Shown here one piece after another: positions 16,568 to 25,168 of a DNA stretch of 52,375 bases. A program made the position numbers and the translations under genes. The number at the start of each line of letters is the position of its first letter. The first letter of the stretch is position 1. The stretch comes from an uncultured Bacteriovoracaceae bacterium (lineage in GTDB: Bacteria > Bdellovibrionota > Bacteriovoracia > Bacteriovoracales > Bacteriovoracaceae): the NCBI GenBank assembly GCA_938034385.1, contig CALHLC010000037.1, positions 1-52,375 on the forward strand. Reading direction: 5' to 3'. The notes under the pieces were generated by a model, which saw nothing but the letters and a program-made list of their open reading frames with translations, was not told the origin of the DNA and did not search any database.

Positions 16568-18208
16568 ATGAAATTAATACTTTCGATGTGCTTGTTAATC
16601 AGCCACCTAGTCTTTTCACAATCAAGTAATACAACAACCACTAATAATGCAAAAGATATTATAGCTCGGGCCCAAATAGCAGCAGAAGATTTTATTTCGG
16701 AGCGTTGGTCTAAGTACGTGAAAATTGAAAATAAGAGAAAGTCATATTTTCAAGGTTTCAGAAGAGAGATGAACTCAGAGCCTAGTATGATTCGTCGTGC
16801 CGAAGTCGCTTATAGAGCTCAGAGAGAAGGTGCTTTAAGAGCAAATAGTACTTTGAACTCTATTGATTTTAATGATGAAGTAAATGATGTTGCGTATTCA
16901 AATGTTAAGTTACAGTTTCTTCAAGCAACAGATTCAGGAAGAGGAGTTATACCTGAATTAAATACAAATATTTCATCGATAAACATCCCTAGTCATTATA
17001 ATACTGGAACTTATATTCCTTTAGAGAGTCAATATACTTTTACTGAAGCAATTTTTTCAGATAAAAGCTTTAATCGATTTTTTAATGCCAAGGCAATTTC
17101 CATTGAAGAGTTAACAAAAAATTATAAAAATTATTTGGATAAATTTACAGCTAGTTTGTCACTAACAAAGTATTTATCCACATCAAGAAATTATTATAAT
17201 AGTTTAGATGAAGAGGGGAGAGATATTTTTAAAAAGGCTTTCAAGAATAAAGCGAGAGTTGACTTAGATTATAGAAGAAGAAATCATTATTACCGTCCAA
17301 ATCGAAGAGCTAGGGAGCATGGAGAAGAGATTGCAATTGATTATTACCAAGTTAAAAAATTAAACATTTTAGCTCAAGATGAATTTAATCTAAGTTTGAG
17401 AGAAAACTTTGATGATATATATAGAAGAAGCTATGAGTCTGCTTATGCCATCTCGTCTGAAAAGTATTATTACTCGTTTAGAGATAATCCTGTAATTTTA
17501 TTAGATGAGAGTAAAATATCTACTCGAGGAACACCGGCTCCAGGAGCAAAACTAGATCTATATTTATTAAGTGGTTTTATTAAAAATATTGGGGGCGTAA
17601 GCTTGAGAACAAGTACAACAAATTTCTCAACAACTTCCAACCAACTAAGTACTGAAGTTTCCAGTAGAGAAAATGATTCTATTGAAGCGTTAAGTATCTC
17701 TGAAGTACTTGATTTACCAAGGTTTTTATCAATTTCAGAAAATATAAGTATTAATGATGACCAGATCTTTGAGTTAAAGATTAACTTGAAGGGAGAATCA
17801 AGGTCTGGAAAATTAATTTCAAAGCTAGCATCTAAACCAGTAGTCGTGAGTTTTGCTAGTATTGTTAAACATTTACTGAGTGGAGTTGTTGTTGATGGAG
17901 AGCAAAAACTTTCAGATGTTATGATTTCAGAATTTCAAGTGGCCATTGATTCTAAGAAAAATGTCTATATTAAGGACTATAAAAATTTAAAAGCTGGCCC
18001 AAAATCAACTGCGAACTCTAGATTAGGAAAATTATACTTATATTTTAGAGACGGGGCGAATTCTAATGAGAAAGAGGGGATTACGAGGGTTCTTAATATA
18101 TTTAAAAAATCCAATGTATACAAAAAAAGAAGGTATTGGTTAAGAAGCCCTACTAAGTATAATACAAAAAAATATGCTACCAAGTATTTTGAATTGATGA
18201 ATATATAA
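16568..18208 (+). CDS. Secreted protein, paralogue B
   Basis: A 546-residue protein with a signal peptide (MKLILSMCLLISHLVFSQ) and then directly the large domain of the preceding gene; it lacks that gene's beta domain and Pro-rich hinge. Matching landmarks run in the same order: FISERWSKY, GFRREMNSEP, YLSTSRNYYNSL, AIDYYQVKKLN, RGTPAPGA, SGFIKNIGGV, RLGKLYLYFRD and KYFELMNI. AGGAGG lies 6 bases before this ATG, whereas a longer upstream frame has none. It arose from a tandem duplication followed by gain or loss of the N-terminal module. Function unknown. Confidence 0.75.
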   Translation: MKLILSMCLLISHLVFSQSSNTTTTNNAKDIIARAQIAAEDFISERWSKYVKIENKRKSYFQGFRREMNSEPSMIRRAEVAYRAQREGALRANSTLNSIDFNDEVNDVAYSNVKLQFLQATDSGRGVIPELNTNISSINIPSHYNTGTYIPLESQYTFTEAIFSDKSFNRFFNAKAISIEELTKNYKNYLDKFTASLSLTKYLSTSRNYYNSLDEEGRDIFKKAFKNKARVDLDYRRRNHYYRPNRRAREHGEEIAIDYYQVKKLNILAQDEFNLSLRENFDDIYRRSYESAYAISSEKYYYSFRDNPVILLDESKISTRGTPAPGAKLDLYLLSGFIKNIGGVSLRTSTTNFSTTSNQLSTEVSSRENDSIEALSISEVLDLPRFLSISENISINDDQIFELKINLKGESRSGKLISKLASKPVVVSFASIVKHLLSGVVVDGEQKLSDVMISEFQVAIDSKKNVYIKDYKNLKAGPKSTANSRLGKLYLYFRDGANSNEKEGITRVLNIFKKSNVYKKRRYWLRSPTKYNTKKYATKYFELMNI

Positions 18209-18408
18209 TCTAAAAGAGATACAGCTCTAGTGATTTTCGTCTCTAGGGCTATAAACCTTACTGTCTAAAACTTAAACACCTATCAAAGAAATGTACATTA
18301 GTTTTTCAACTAAACAGCTAAGTAACTAATTTTATTAATAAAAAATCGAAATAACTCTGGCCTCTAACTTGCAACCTAGTATGTAAGTTTTACATTGGAG
18401 GAGAGAAC

Positions 18409-19953
18409 ATGAAAAACATTTTGAACATTTTATTAACAGGTCTAATTTTTACATCTTGTGTAAATGAAAGACTAGAAGAAGAAACTAAAATTACACCAGT
18501 TCCACAATCAACTCAAGAATCAAGATTCTTAGAAGATTCAATCGTTGATGTTGGTGAATTAAATGATGAAAATGACTTCACTTATAATATTAAAATTGCT
18601 GATGAGGATAATGGTGTTAACGGTGAATTAGAAGAAGGAATTAGATACAGCGTTATGGGTACTACAGTTCTTGCTTCAGTAAGCATTGATAATAACTTTG
18701 AAAACATTGTTTATAAGTTAAAAGAAGCTAAGTTAGCAAGCTTTTTAGATAAATCTGAATTAAGTGATAAAATTGAAATTTATAAAACAGATGAAATTAC
18801 AGGTAAAGTTGTAAGTAGATTTTTTGTAGATGTTAACGGAACAGTTTTAGTTGAAGAGACAGAAATTACTCCTGTTGATCCTATTAATCCAGTTGATCCA
18901 ATTGATCCAGTTTCAGGTAGAGTAACTGCAGAAGGTACTTTCGTAGCTGAAGATGCAGAACAATACTTAGATTTATGTACTAGCTATGCTGCAGAACAAG
19001 GTTCAGCTTTAGAAGCAGTTTATAAGCACAACAGAAGATGGCCAGCTAAAGATAGAGCAGCTTGTTCTTTATCAAGTTGTTATGGAATGGCTAAAGATGG
19101 TAAGAAATTCGAAACAGCTGAAAAAATCTATAAGAGACAAGGTGTAAGACATAACGATGAGAAGTTAGAAAGACTTTGTTACGATTCGAGTAAATCAGTA
19201 AGTTTAAACACTCAAATTGTTAACCTTGATAAAGATTTCTTGAAAGATGGTCTATTAAAAATTGATCTTGATGAATCAATGGATAAAATTATTGACTATA
19301 CTGCAAGCTCTGATTTTTTTACTGAGATCACTAGTGGTAAAGATGCTAACTCTGCTCTTACTACAATAGTTACAAATGAGAGGTTTGTAGTAAGAGATAG
19401 TATGATTAAAAATATTACTATGAATTATGAAGTATTAAACTATGAAAACCTTCAAGCAGATGTTTATGTTCATGACTCAATCGCTATTCAATTTAAAAGA
19501 ACTTCAGATGAATCAGTAGCTCATGAAATTATTGTAAATCTTGTTTTTAGATCTCAAGGTGATAATAGCTATATTTTAAGAGATGAAATAAATGTAGATG
19601 CTTCTTACAATAAATACAAAGCATTTGGTCACGGAAGAAAGATTGAAGATATAGTTGGCGAAAAAGTAAAAATAACTGATTTAGCTACATCTCTTAAAGG
19701 TTATACTGTAGAGGAAATAGAGTGTGTAGCTATAGATTGGGATAATAAAGAGTACGAATTTACTGTTAATCCTGCTGGAGAGCACTTAAGTATAGGTGGA
19801 TTTCCAGATAGAGAAGCATTAAGTAAATTTGACTTCAAAAAATGGGGAAATAGAAGAGTAAAAGTTGAATGTAGATCTGGATTATTTGAAAATGAAGATG
19901 GACAGACTTTAGAAATTCACGGTGACTACCCATTACAATTTAAATTTGATTAA
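18409..19953 (+). CDS. Large lipoprotein with PVDP linker, unknown
   Basis: This 514-residue protein has a type II signal peptide: MKNILNILLTGLIFTSC gives a lipidated cysteine at residue 17. An acidic N-terminal domain (about 20-155) is followed by a short linker of PVDP/PIDP units. A cysteine-containing domain follows (about 165-265, with CSLSSCYGMAKDG), then a beta-rich C-terminal half. The domain order, folded domain then proline/acid linker then larger domain, echoes paralogue A upstream, though I see no sequence match. GGAGGAG precedes the ATG. No family recognised. Confidence 0.7.
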   Translation: MKNILNILLTGLIFTSCVNERLEEETKITPVPQSTQESRFLEDSIVDVGELNDENDFTYNIKIADEDNGVNGELEEGIRYSVMGTTVLASVSIDNNFENIVYKLKEAKLASFLDKSELSDKIEIYKTDEITGKVVSRFFVDVNGTVLVEETEITPVDPINPVDPIDPVSGRVTAEGTFVAEDAEQYLDLCTSYAAEQGSALEAVYKHNRRWPAKDRAACSLSSCYGMAKDGKKFETAEKIYKRQGVRHNDEKLERLCYDSSKSVSLNTQIVNLDKDFLKDGLLKIDLDESMDKIIDYTASSDFFTEITSGKDANSALTTIVTNERFVVRDSMIKNITMNYEVLNYENLQADVYVHDSIAIQFKRTSDESVAHEIIVNLVFRSQGDNSYILRDEINVDASYNKYKAFGHGRKIEDIVGEKVKITDLATSLKGYTVEEIECVAIDWDNKEYEFTVNPAGEHLSIGGFPDREALSKFDFKKWGNRRVKVECRSGLFENEDGQTLEIHGDYPLQFKFD

Positions 19954-19961
19954 TTAACTCA

Positions 19962-20000
19962 AAAAAGAAAAAGGCTCCCTTAAAGGGAGCTTTTTTTTTG
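19962..20000 (+). terminator. Strong terminator after the lipoprotein gene
   Basis: GCTCCCTT-A-AAGGGAGC is a perfect 8-bp stem followed by nine Ts and preceded by an A-run, so it could act on both strands. Confidence 0.92.
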
Positions 20001-20064
20001 TCTTTTTTTGTTTTTATAATTCATTTTATTTTTCAGTAGACTCTCACTAAGATAGAATTTGTCT

Positions 20065-21465
20065 ATGGGAATAAATCTAAGCACTAAACAAAAAGCGTTA
20101 AAACTAAATCTCGATAAAAGCATTTATGGTACTTTAGCTGAAATTGGAGCAGGCCAAGAAGTAGCCGGAAATTTCTTTAAGGCCGGTGGAGCATCTGGAA
20201 CTGTTGCAAAATCTATTTCTGCTTATGACATGACTTTTAGTGACTCTATTTACGGAAAAGAAGAGTCGGGAAGGTATGTTTGTAGAACTAGAATAGAGAA
20301 AATGCTTGATCATGAATATGACCTCTTAATTGAAAGATTAGGAGAAGAAAAGGGATCGAATACAAGATTCTTTGCTTATGCAAATACAGTTGCCGCTAAA
20401 AGTTATGGGGTTACTAAAAAAAATGCGCATGGTTGGATTGGCTTACGTTTTCAAACAAAGTTTAATGGCCCGGCAAATGATATCATTCTACACGTCAATA
20501 TGCTTGATTCTCAAAACTTATTCCAACAAGAAGCACTTGGGATCTTGGGAATTAATTTAATATTTAGCTCATTTCTGTCATTTAACAAGCCAGATCAATT
20601 ACTTGATTCCTTAATGGAGAATTTAGATCCAGGTAGAATTTCCATTAATATGATCGAATTTAATGGCCCTGCTTTTTCTGAAGTTGATAATAGAATTTTT
20701 AATTTAGAATTAGTAAAAAGAGGGTTTTGTGATGCAATCATGTTTGATGAAAAAGGACATGTCATTCTTTCTTATGATTGGATTTATAAAAAAAATATTC
20801 AAGTTGTAAGAGGAAGTTTTAGACCTACGACTTTAGTAAATCAAGATCTAATTAAAACCGGAAAGAAAAATTATGCTAAAGATCTAGGGATAGATGAAAA
20901 TGAAATATCCTCATTTGCTGAGATTACAATGAAAAATCTTGGGAATTTTGGTTATGATTCTAAGGATTTTTTATCTCGAGTTGATCTAATTACTTCTCTT
21001 GGACATAAAGTTCTAATATCAAATTTTCCACAGTTTTTTAAGCTAACGAATTATTTCTCAAGGCTTAAGGCGAGAAATATTTCATTGGTTTTGCATGGCT
21101 ATAATTTTAAGCAAATTTTTGATAAGGAGTATCACGAAGAAGCCGGGGGGATTTTTTCAGCTCTTGGGCAATTGTTTAAAGATAATGTGAAAATTTATGT
21201 TTATCCTTACAAAGATGATAACAGTGATAAATTGATAGATTTAAAAAATCTAGATGTACCAAGTGATTTATCTCTTTTATATCAACACCTTATTCAATCA
21301 AAAAAACTAATAGCAGTAGAAGATTTTGACGATAGAATTTTAAGTATTTATTCCAGTAAAGTTTTAAAAATGATTCAAGAAGGTAAAGAGGGCTGGGAAG
21401 AGCTTGTTCCTCAAGAAGTTTGGTTTTTAATTAAAGAAAATAAATTATTTGGATATAATGGATAA
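20065..21465 (+). CDS. Widespread conserved protein of unknown function
   Basis: A 466-residue cytoplasmic-looking protein with no signal peptide or membrane span. Its N-terminus has the motifs TKQKALKLNLD, YGTLAEIGAGQEVA, FFKAGGASGT, SAYDMTFSDSIYG and FAYANTVAAKSY. From memory these mark a family also found in Bacteroidetes, where database labels such as TonB-dependent receptor or nicotinate-nucleotide adenylyltransferase are used. The sequence supports neither label: no barrel or export signal, and no HxGH motif. It overlaps the lipoate ligase start, so the two are cotranslated. The start is uncertain, as a TTG lies six bases upstream and neither has a clear ribosome site. Confidence 0.75.
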   Translation: MGINLSTKQKALKLNLDKSIYGTLAEIGAGQEVAGNFFKAGGASGTVAKSISAYDMTFSDSIYGKEESGRYVCRTRIEKMLDHEYDLLIERLGEEKGSNTRFFAYANTVAAKSYGVTKKNAHGWIGLRFQTKFNGPANDIILHVNMLDSQNLFQQEALGILGINLIFSSFLSFNKPDQLLDSLMENLDPGRISINMIEFNGPAFSEVDNRIFNLELVKRGFCDAIMFDEKGHVILSYDWIYKKNIQVVRGSFRPTTLVNQDLIKTGKKNYAKDLGIDENEISSFAEITMKNLGNFGYDSKDFLSRVDLITSLGHKVLISNFPQFFKLTNYFSRLKARNISLVLHGYNFKQIFDKEYHEEAGGIFSALGQLFKDNVKIYVYPYKDDNSDKLIDLKNLDVPSDLSLLYQHLIQSKKLIAVEDFDDRILSIYSSKVLKMIQEGKEGWEELVPQEVWFLIKENKLFGYNG

Positions 21466-22201
21466 TTACCTTGACGAGATTCTCCACTCTGAGAGTCTTG
21501 ATCCCTATTATAATCTTGCTTATGAAGATTATTTATTAAGAGATAGTAAAAACTTTTCGAAGAAAATTTTGTTGATTTGGCAATCAAGGCCAAGTATCGT
21601 TATGGGGCGCTTTCAAAACCCTTGGTTAGAGATAGATCTTGAGCAAGCCAAAGATGATGGCGTTTTGATCTGTAGAAGACAATCAGGCGGAGGTACCGTT
21701 TACCATGATAAAGGAAATCTTAATTTTTGTTTTGTTGGTAAGCTAAAAAAAGAAGAGAACTTCGCATGGTTTATTGAAAAAATGAATGAACTAAATGTAA
21801 CAATTTCAGTAAATGAAAGAAATGACCTTATCTATAATGGTAAAAAGATCTCAGGAAGTGCTTTTAAAAATACAAAAGATAACTCTTTTCATCATTTTAC
21901 TTTTTTAGTCCAAAGTGATCTTGGGAAATTGACTAAGTACCTTCATCACAGCCAATTAGACATTACATCCAAAAGTATAAAGTCAATAAGATCAAAAGTG
22001 ATTAATCTTGAATCTTACACTATTGAAGATTTAAAAAATCATTTTAAAGCGACGCGCCAGCCTAGCAAGAACCTTGAATTGGAAAGCTATGAAAAATTTA
22101 AAGGAGAAAAATGGATATATGGAGAAACTCCCAAGTATAGCTTTAAAACTGCTAGTGGGGAGATAAAACTTATAGGTAAGGGAAGATCACCATTTGAATA
22201 A
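21458..22201 (+). CDS. lplA: Lipoate-protein ligase A family
   Basis: Attaches lipoate, via lipoyl-AMP, to lysines of 2-oxoacid dehydrogenases and GcvH. The 247 residues contain the family signatures: NLAYEDYLL near the N-terminus, RRQSGGGTVYHDKGNLNFCF (about 69-88), and NGKKISGSAFK, whose lysine contacts the adenylate. It is shorter than E. coli LplA (about 337) because the C-terminal accessory domain is nearly absent, as in many LplA and LipM/LipL proteins. The ATG at 21458 lies inside the previous gene, an eight-base overlap. Confidence 0.9.
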   Translation: MDNYLDEILHSESLDPYYNLAYEDYLLRDSKNFSKKILLIWQSRPSIVMGRFQNPWLEIDLEQAKDDGVLICRRQSGGGTVYHDKGNLNFCFVGKLKKEENFAWFIEKMNELNVTISVNERNDLIYNGKKISGSAFKNTKDNSFHHFTFLVQSDLGKLTKYLHHSQLDITSKSIKSIRSKVINLESYTIEDLKNHFKATRQPSKNLELESYEKFKGEKWIYGETPKYSFKTASGEIKLIGKGRSPFE

Positions 22202-22228
22202 TTAGAATCTATTGGCTAGCATCGTGAT

Positions 22229-22912
22229 ATGAATAAAATATTTTACACATTTATATTTTTAGTTCTCTCTTGTGGTGCACCTAAGCTTAGATTGACTGGT
22301 GAATCTTGCCAAGATACACAAGAACGAAAGTGTATAGATAGAATAAGCAATTTTGAAGCGGCTGAATCTATAGGAGAAAAGTTAAAACAAAAATATGAAC
22401 GCTTAAACTTAAATTGTAATTTTCAAAGGGTAATAAGTGTTTCGGGAGTAAAAAAATCTTTTAATCATAATATAATGCTAAATCTGCTAGATGGACTGAC
22501 TCAACCTCAAGAGTATATTTACAAGCCAGAAATATACATTGTGGACTTAGAAGAACAGAATCTGAAGTTGCATTTAGAAACGGTTTATACTCTTAAATTT
22601 AAAGAACTAGATCTCTTTGAAGGTATAATTAGTGACCTCTCTCACACTTATGAACTAGCAAGATCTTTTACTTTTAACTTATCGTACGAATCATCTTATC
22701 AGGCCAAGTATTTCGACGAACTCAATAAGTTAGTAGAAGAAATTCAATATCCTGCATTTATAGAAGAAGAAAAAATCTATGAAATCTCTGTGAAAGAATT
22801 AGAAAATACAGATGAAATCTTAGATCACGGAGAAAGTGTTCTTACTCTTACTAAATGTAGTGTTGAGGCAAAGATTTATCCAGCTTTTATTGGAGATTTC
22901 AAGAAAGATTAA
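22229..22912 (+). CDS. Lipoprotein, unknown
   Basis: A 227-residue predicted lipoprotein. MNKIFYTFIFLVLSCG places the lipidated cysteine at residue 15. The mature part has two nearby cysteines (SCQDTQERKC) and is otherwise a mix of helix and strand with many Glu and Lys. No family recognised. Its stop is two bases from the convergent gene on the minus strand, with no terminator between. Confidence 0.65.
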   Translation: MNKIFYTFIFLVLSCGAPKLRLTGESCQDTQERKCIDRISNFEAAESIGEKLKQKYERLNLNCNFQRVISVSGVKKSFNHNIMLNLLDGLTQPQEYIYKPEIYIVDLEEQNLKLHLETVYTLKFKELDLFEGIISDLSHTYELARSFTFNLSYESSYQAKYFDELNKLVEEIQYPAFIEEEKIYEISVKELENTDEILDHGESVLTLTKCSVEAKIYPAFIGDFKKD

Positions 22913-22914
22913 AT

Positions 22915-23217
22915 CTAATGAGCTGAGCAATTGTCACAACCACCTTCACTTTCTTTCTCTTTTTTGTTTTTAGAGTTTAAGAATTCAAGATCTACAAATT
23001 CCCAAGAATCATATTCTGAGTTTATAAAAGTAATTGCTGGAGCGATGTCTTCAAAGATATCTTCATTCACTCCTAAGTGATTTTCATCAAGGTGAGCGAC
23101 AAAGAATACGTCTTTGGCTCTATCGTTTTCCCAATTAGCACCCATTGAAATCTGGGCCATCTCTAAGCTATGAGGATTTTGATATATGCAGTGCGTCCAA
23201 TTTTTCTCGTTGATCAT
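22915..23217 (-). CDS. Small acidic protein ending in a Cys motif
   Basis: A 100-residue soluble protein of unknown family. The N-terminal 75 residues are rich in acidic and aromatic residues; after a charged Lys/Glu stretch the chain ends in GGCDNCSAH. That CxxC plus His tail could bind a metal or be redox active. It is divergent from the rpmG gene and convergent with the lipoprotein gene. Confidence 0.6.
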   Translation of the reverse strand: MINEKNWTHCIYQNPHSLEMAQISMGANWENDRAKDVFFVAHLDENHLGVNEDIFEDIAPAITFINSEYDSWEFVDLEFLNSKNKKEKESEGGCDNCSAH

Positions 23218-23299
23218 GTATTGAATCTAATACTATTGATTAATTGAGTCAAAGTCGCTAATCTCACATGGCTAATCGATTAAAATTACGGAGTAAATA

Positions 23300-23479
23300 A
23301 TGGCAGGTAAAGGTAACAGAGTAATGGTGACACTTGAGTGTACAGAAGCAAGAAAGCTTGGAAAGTCGCCTTCAAGATATACAACGACAAAAAATAAAAA
23401 AACTATGCCTGAGAGATTAGAGCTTAAAAAATATAATCCTTTCCTTAGAAGACATACAATCCACAAAGAGATTAAGTAA
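23300..23479 (+). CDS. rpmG: 50S ribosomal protein L33
   Basis: A 59-residue protein that reads as bL33: [13 protein letters not shown], then YTTTKNKK, the conserved [21 protein letters not shown] block, and a C-terminal Lys. It sits on the large subunit near the E-site tRNA. Zinc-binding L33 has two CxxC pairs; here only one cysteine (LECTE) remains, so this is the zinc-independent form. GGAG lies 6 bases before the ATG. The methyltransferase gene starts five bases after the stop. Confidence 0.95.
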   Translation: MAGKGNRVMVTLECTEARKLGKSPSRYTTTKNKKTMPERLELKKYNPFLRRHTIHKEIK

Positions 23480-23484
23480 TAAAC

Positions 23485-24150
23485 TTGAGTTCGATCTTTG
23501 AAGATCAGTTAAATTTTTCTGAAAATTATCCGCTTAACTTCTTAAGTGATAGTGAAGTTGAGTTCTTGAATAACTTAAATTCCTTAAAAGAAAACCTAAA
23601 CTTTCCTGCAATTAGAGACGATATTGGTTCGTTTTTTAATTTTTTAGTTAAAAACCATGAAGTGAAAAATATTTTTGAATTTGGATCTGGATACGGGCAT
23701 AGCGCATTTTGGTATTTTGTAGATTCATATTTGCCAAGCAAGGTTTTTTTAACTGAAAAAAGAACTGATTTAAAAGAGGATTTCATTAGTCTTCCTTGGA
23801 AGCAAGAGCAAAGAGATATTATTGAATACTATCAAGGGGATGCATTTGAAAAATTAAAAATGCTCTTAGAAAGTGATATTAAAATTGATTTCTTTTTGAT
23901 TGATGGCCAGAAATCTAGTTATCTTGAGTTTTTAAAAGCGAGCTATGAACTAATCTCTGATACTGGGATGGTTTTAATTGATAATGCTTTCTGGAAAGGA
24001 AGTGTTATAAAAGACCAGTTAGTTTCAAAAACTTCAGAGCGATCAATTAGAGAACTCGATACATATTTAAAATCAAGGGAAGTTTCTACTTCTTTTAATG
24101 TTCAATACTTCCCATTCAGAGATGGGCTAGTTCTTTTAAAGAAAAAGTAG
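23485..24150 (+). CDS. Class I SAM-dependent O-methyltransferase
   Basis: A 221-residue methyltransferase of the COG4122 type. The SAM-binding motif FEFGSGYGHSAFWY (about 58-71) is followed by an acidic loop, then FFLIDGQKSSYLEFLKAS, and GMVLIDNAFWKGSV, the usual landmarks of catechol/caffeoyl-type O-methyltransferases. The substrate cannot be told. It uses a TTG start just after rpmG and is probably cotranscribed with it. Its stop is two bases from the convergent lipoprotein gene. Confidence 0.85.
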   Translation: MSSIFEDQLNFSENYPLNFLSDSEVEFLNNLNSLKENLNFPAIRDDIGSFFNFLVKNHEVKNIFEFGSGYGHSAFWYFVDSYLPSKVFLTEKRTDLKEDFISLPWKQEQRDIIEYYQGDAFEKLKMLLESDIKIDFFLIDGQKSSYLEFLKASYELISDTGMVLIDNAFWKGSVIKDQLVSKTSERSIRELDTYLKSREVSTSFNVQYFPFRDGLVLLKKK

Positions 24151-24152
24151 AT

Positions 24153-24575
24153 TTATATTTTCCTACAATCAATATTTATATTGGAACAATGAAAGCTGTG
24201 CTTTGAGCGTTTACATTTTTGTACAGCTTTATATTTTGCCTCTGATTCTGAACTGCCACTTGTCGAGAAGCTTTCGTTAAAAATATTATAAGTACATTCG
24301 TAATAAGCATCTGCACGATCTAGAGTTTTCTTTAAAATATGCATGGGATTTTTAGCAATAGAACTAAAACCCTCTGAATAAGATTTTTGTAAGCTTCCAA
24401 TATTGACTCCTTCTCCACATCTAGCAAATTCGGAGTTATCATGAGATTTCGAGTTTTGTGCATCTTGTACTCCCTTGGAATAAGCTGCATCAATATTACA
24501 AGTAGAGTCATGCCACTGTTTTTGCATTTGTGCACAAGAGGATAAGAAGAATAAAGATAGAATTAAAAACTTCAT
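24153..24575 (-). CDS. DUF2799-like lipoprotein
   Basis: A 140-residue predicted lipoprotein with MKFLILSLFFLSSCAQ. The pattern W-x6-9-G-x2-DA in the mature part (QKQWHDSTC, YSKGVQDAQ), followed by a Cys and SYSEGF, resembles DUF2799 lipoproteins. Eight further cysteines after the lipid cysteine suggest disulfides. The ATG at 24575 has AAAGGA upstream; a TTG-led extension is less likely. The start is close to the end of the upstream gene, so they form a two-gene unit. Confidence 0.65.
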   Translation of the reverse strand: MKFLILSLFFLSSCAQMQKQWHDSTCNIDAAYSKGVQDAQNSKSHDNSEFARCGEGVNIGSLQKSYSEGFSSIAKNPMHILKKTLDRADAYYECTYNIFNESFSTSGSSESEAKYKAVQKCKRSKHSFHCSNINIDCRKI

Positions 24576-24586
24576 AAGTTCCTTTA

Positions 24587-25138
24587 TCAAAGAGAGAGAT
24601 GTTGATGATATGTATTTGGTCTTATGTTTTGAGTGAAAATATTTTTATATAAATAATAATCACTAGAGAAGTGTTCTAAGATTTTCACAACAACACAATA
24701 TTTTTTTTGAAAGCGGTGCTTTCTTCGTACTTGACTGGTAGCATGAGTCATTGTTTGGACTTGGCAAATAAGGGTCAATTTTTTATCTAGATTGATATTG
24801 CAAACTATAAGCTCTTGATTAGAAAAAGCTTCCTCTGAATAGAACATCATCTTCCTTAAGGCCATATCTTCAGGGATTAAAATCGCTTTCTCAACAGGGT
24901 CAGGAATAATCCTTCTAATTAAAAAGAAGTTTTCATTTTCATTATTGATTCCAGCAAATTTTACTTGTGATTCTTCTATTGGTGTTGATAAGACATAATC
25001 ATCTTTGTAAAAATTGGAGACGCGACTTTCAAGATCAGGATCAATGAAGTTGTAAAACTCAGTGGTTCTTTTCTTTTCATTGAAAATGTTCCAAACTTTC
25101 ATCTTTATTTTGTTTAACTTTAATTGCATAGTAAGCAA
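24587..25138 (-). CDS. Conserved hypothetical protein
   Basis: Up to 183 residues; initiation at the later methionine (25102) would give 171 and avoid overlap with nth on the other strand. No signal peptide or membrane segment. The middle is beta-rich, with LFSxPI-type strands and a basic RRKHRFQKK segment at about 138-146, somewhat like a PilZ barrel, but the PilZ signatures are absent. Together with the lipoprotein downstream it forms a short minus-strand unit. No function assigned. Confidence 0.5.
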   Translation of the reverse strand: MLTMQLKLNKIKMKVWNIFNEKKRTTEFYNFIDPDLESRVSNFYKDDYVLSTPIEESQVKFAGINNENENFFLIRRIIPDPVEKAILIPEDMALRKMMFYSEEAFSNQELIVCNINLDKKLTLICQVQTMTHATSQVRRKHRFQKKYCVVVKILEHFSSDYYLYKNIFTQNIRPNTYHQHLSL

Positions 25139-25168
25139 TATTATAAATGTATTTTTGAGAGCATATCA

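Noticed and set aside
20065-21465. TonB-dependent receptor
   Set aside because: No signal peptide, plug domain or barrel; a cytoplasmic fold fits better.
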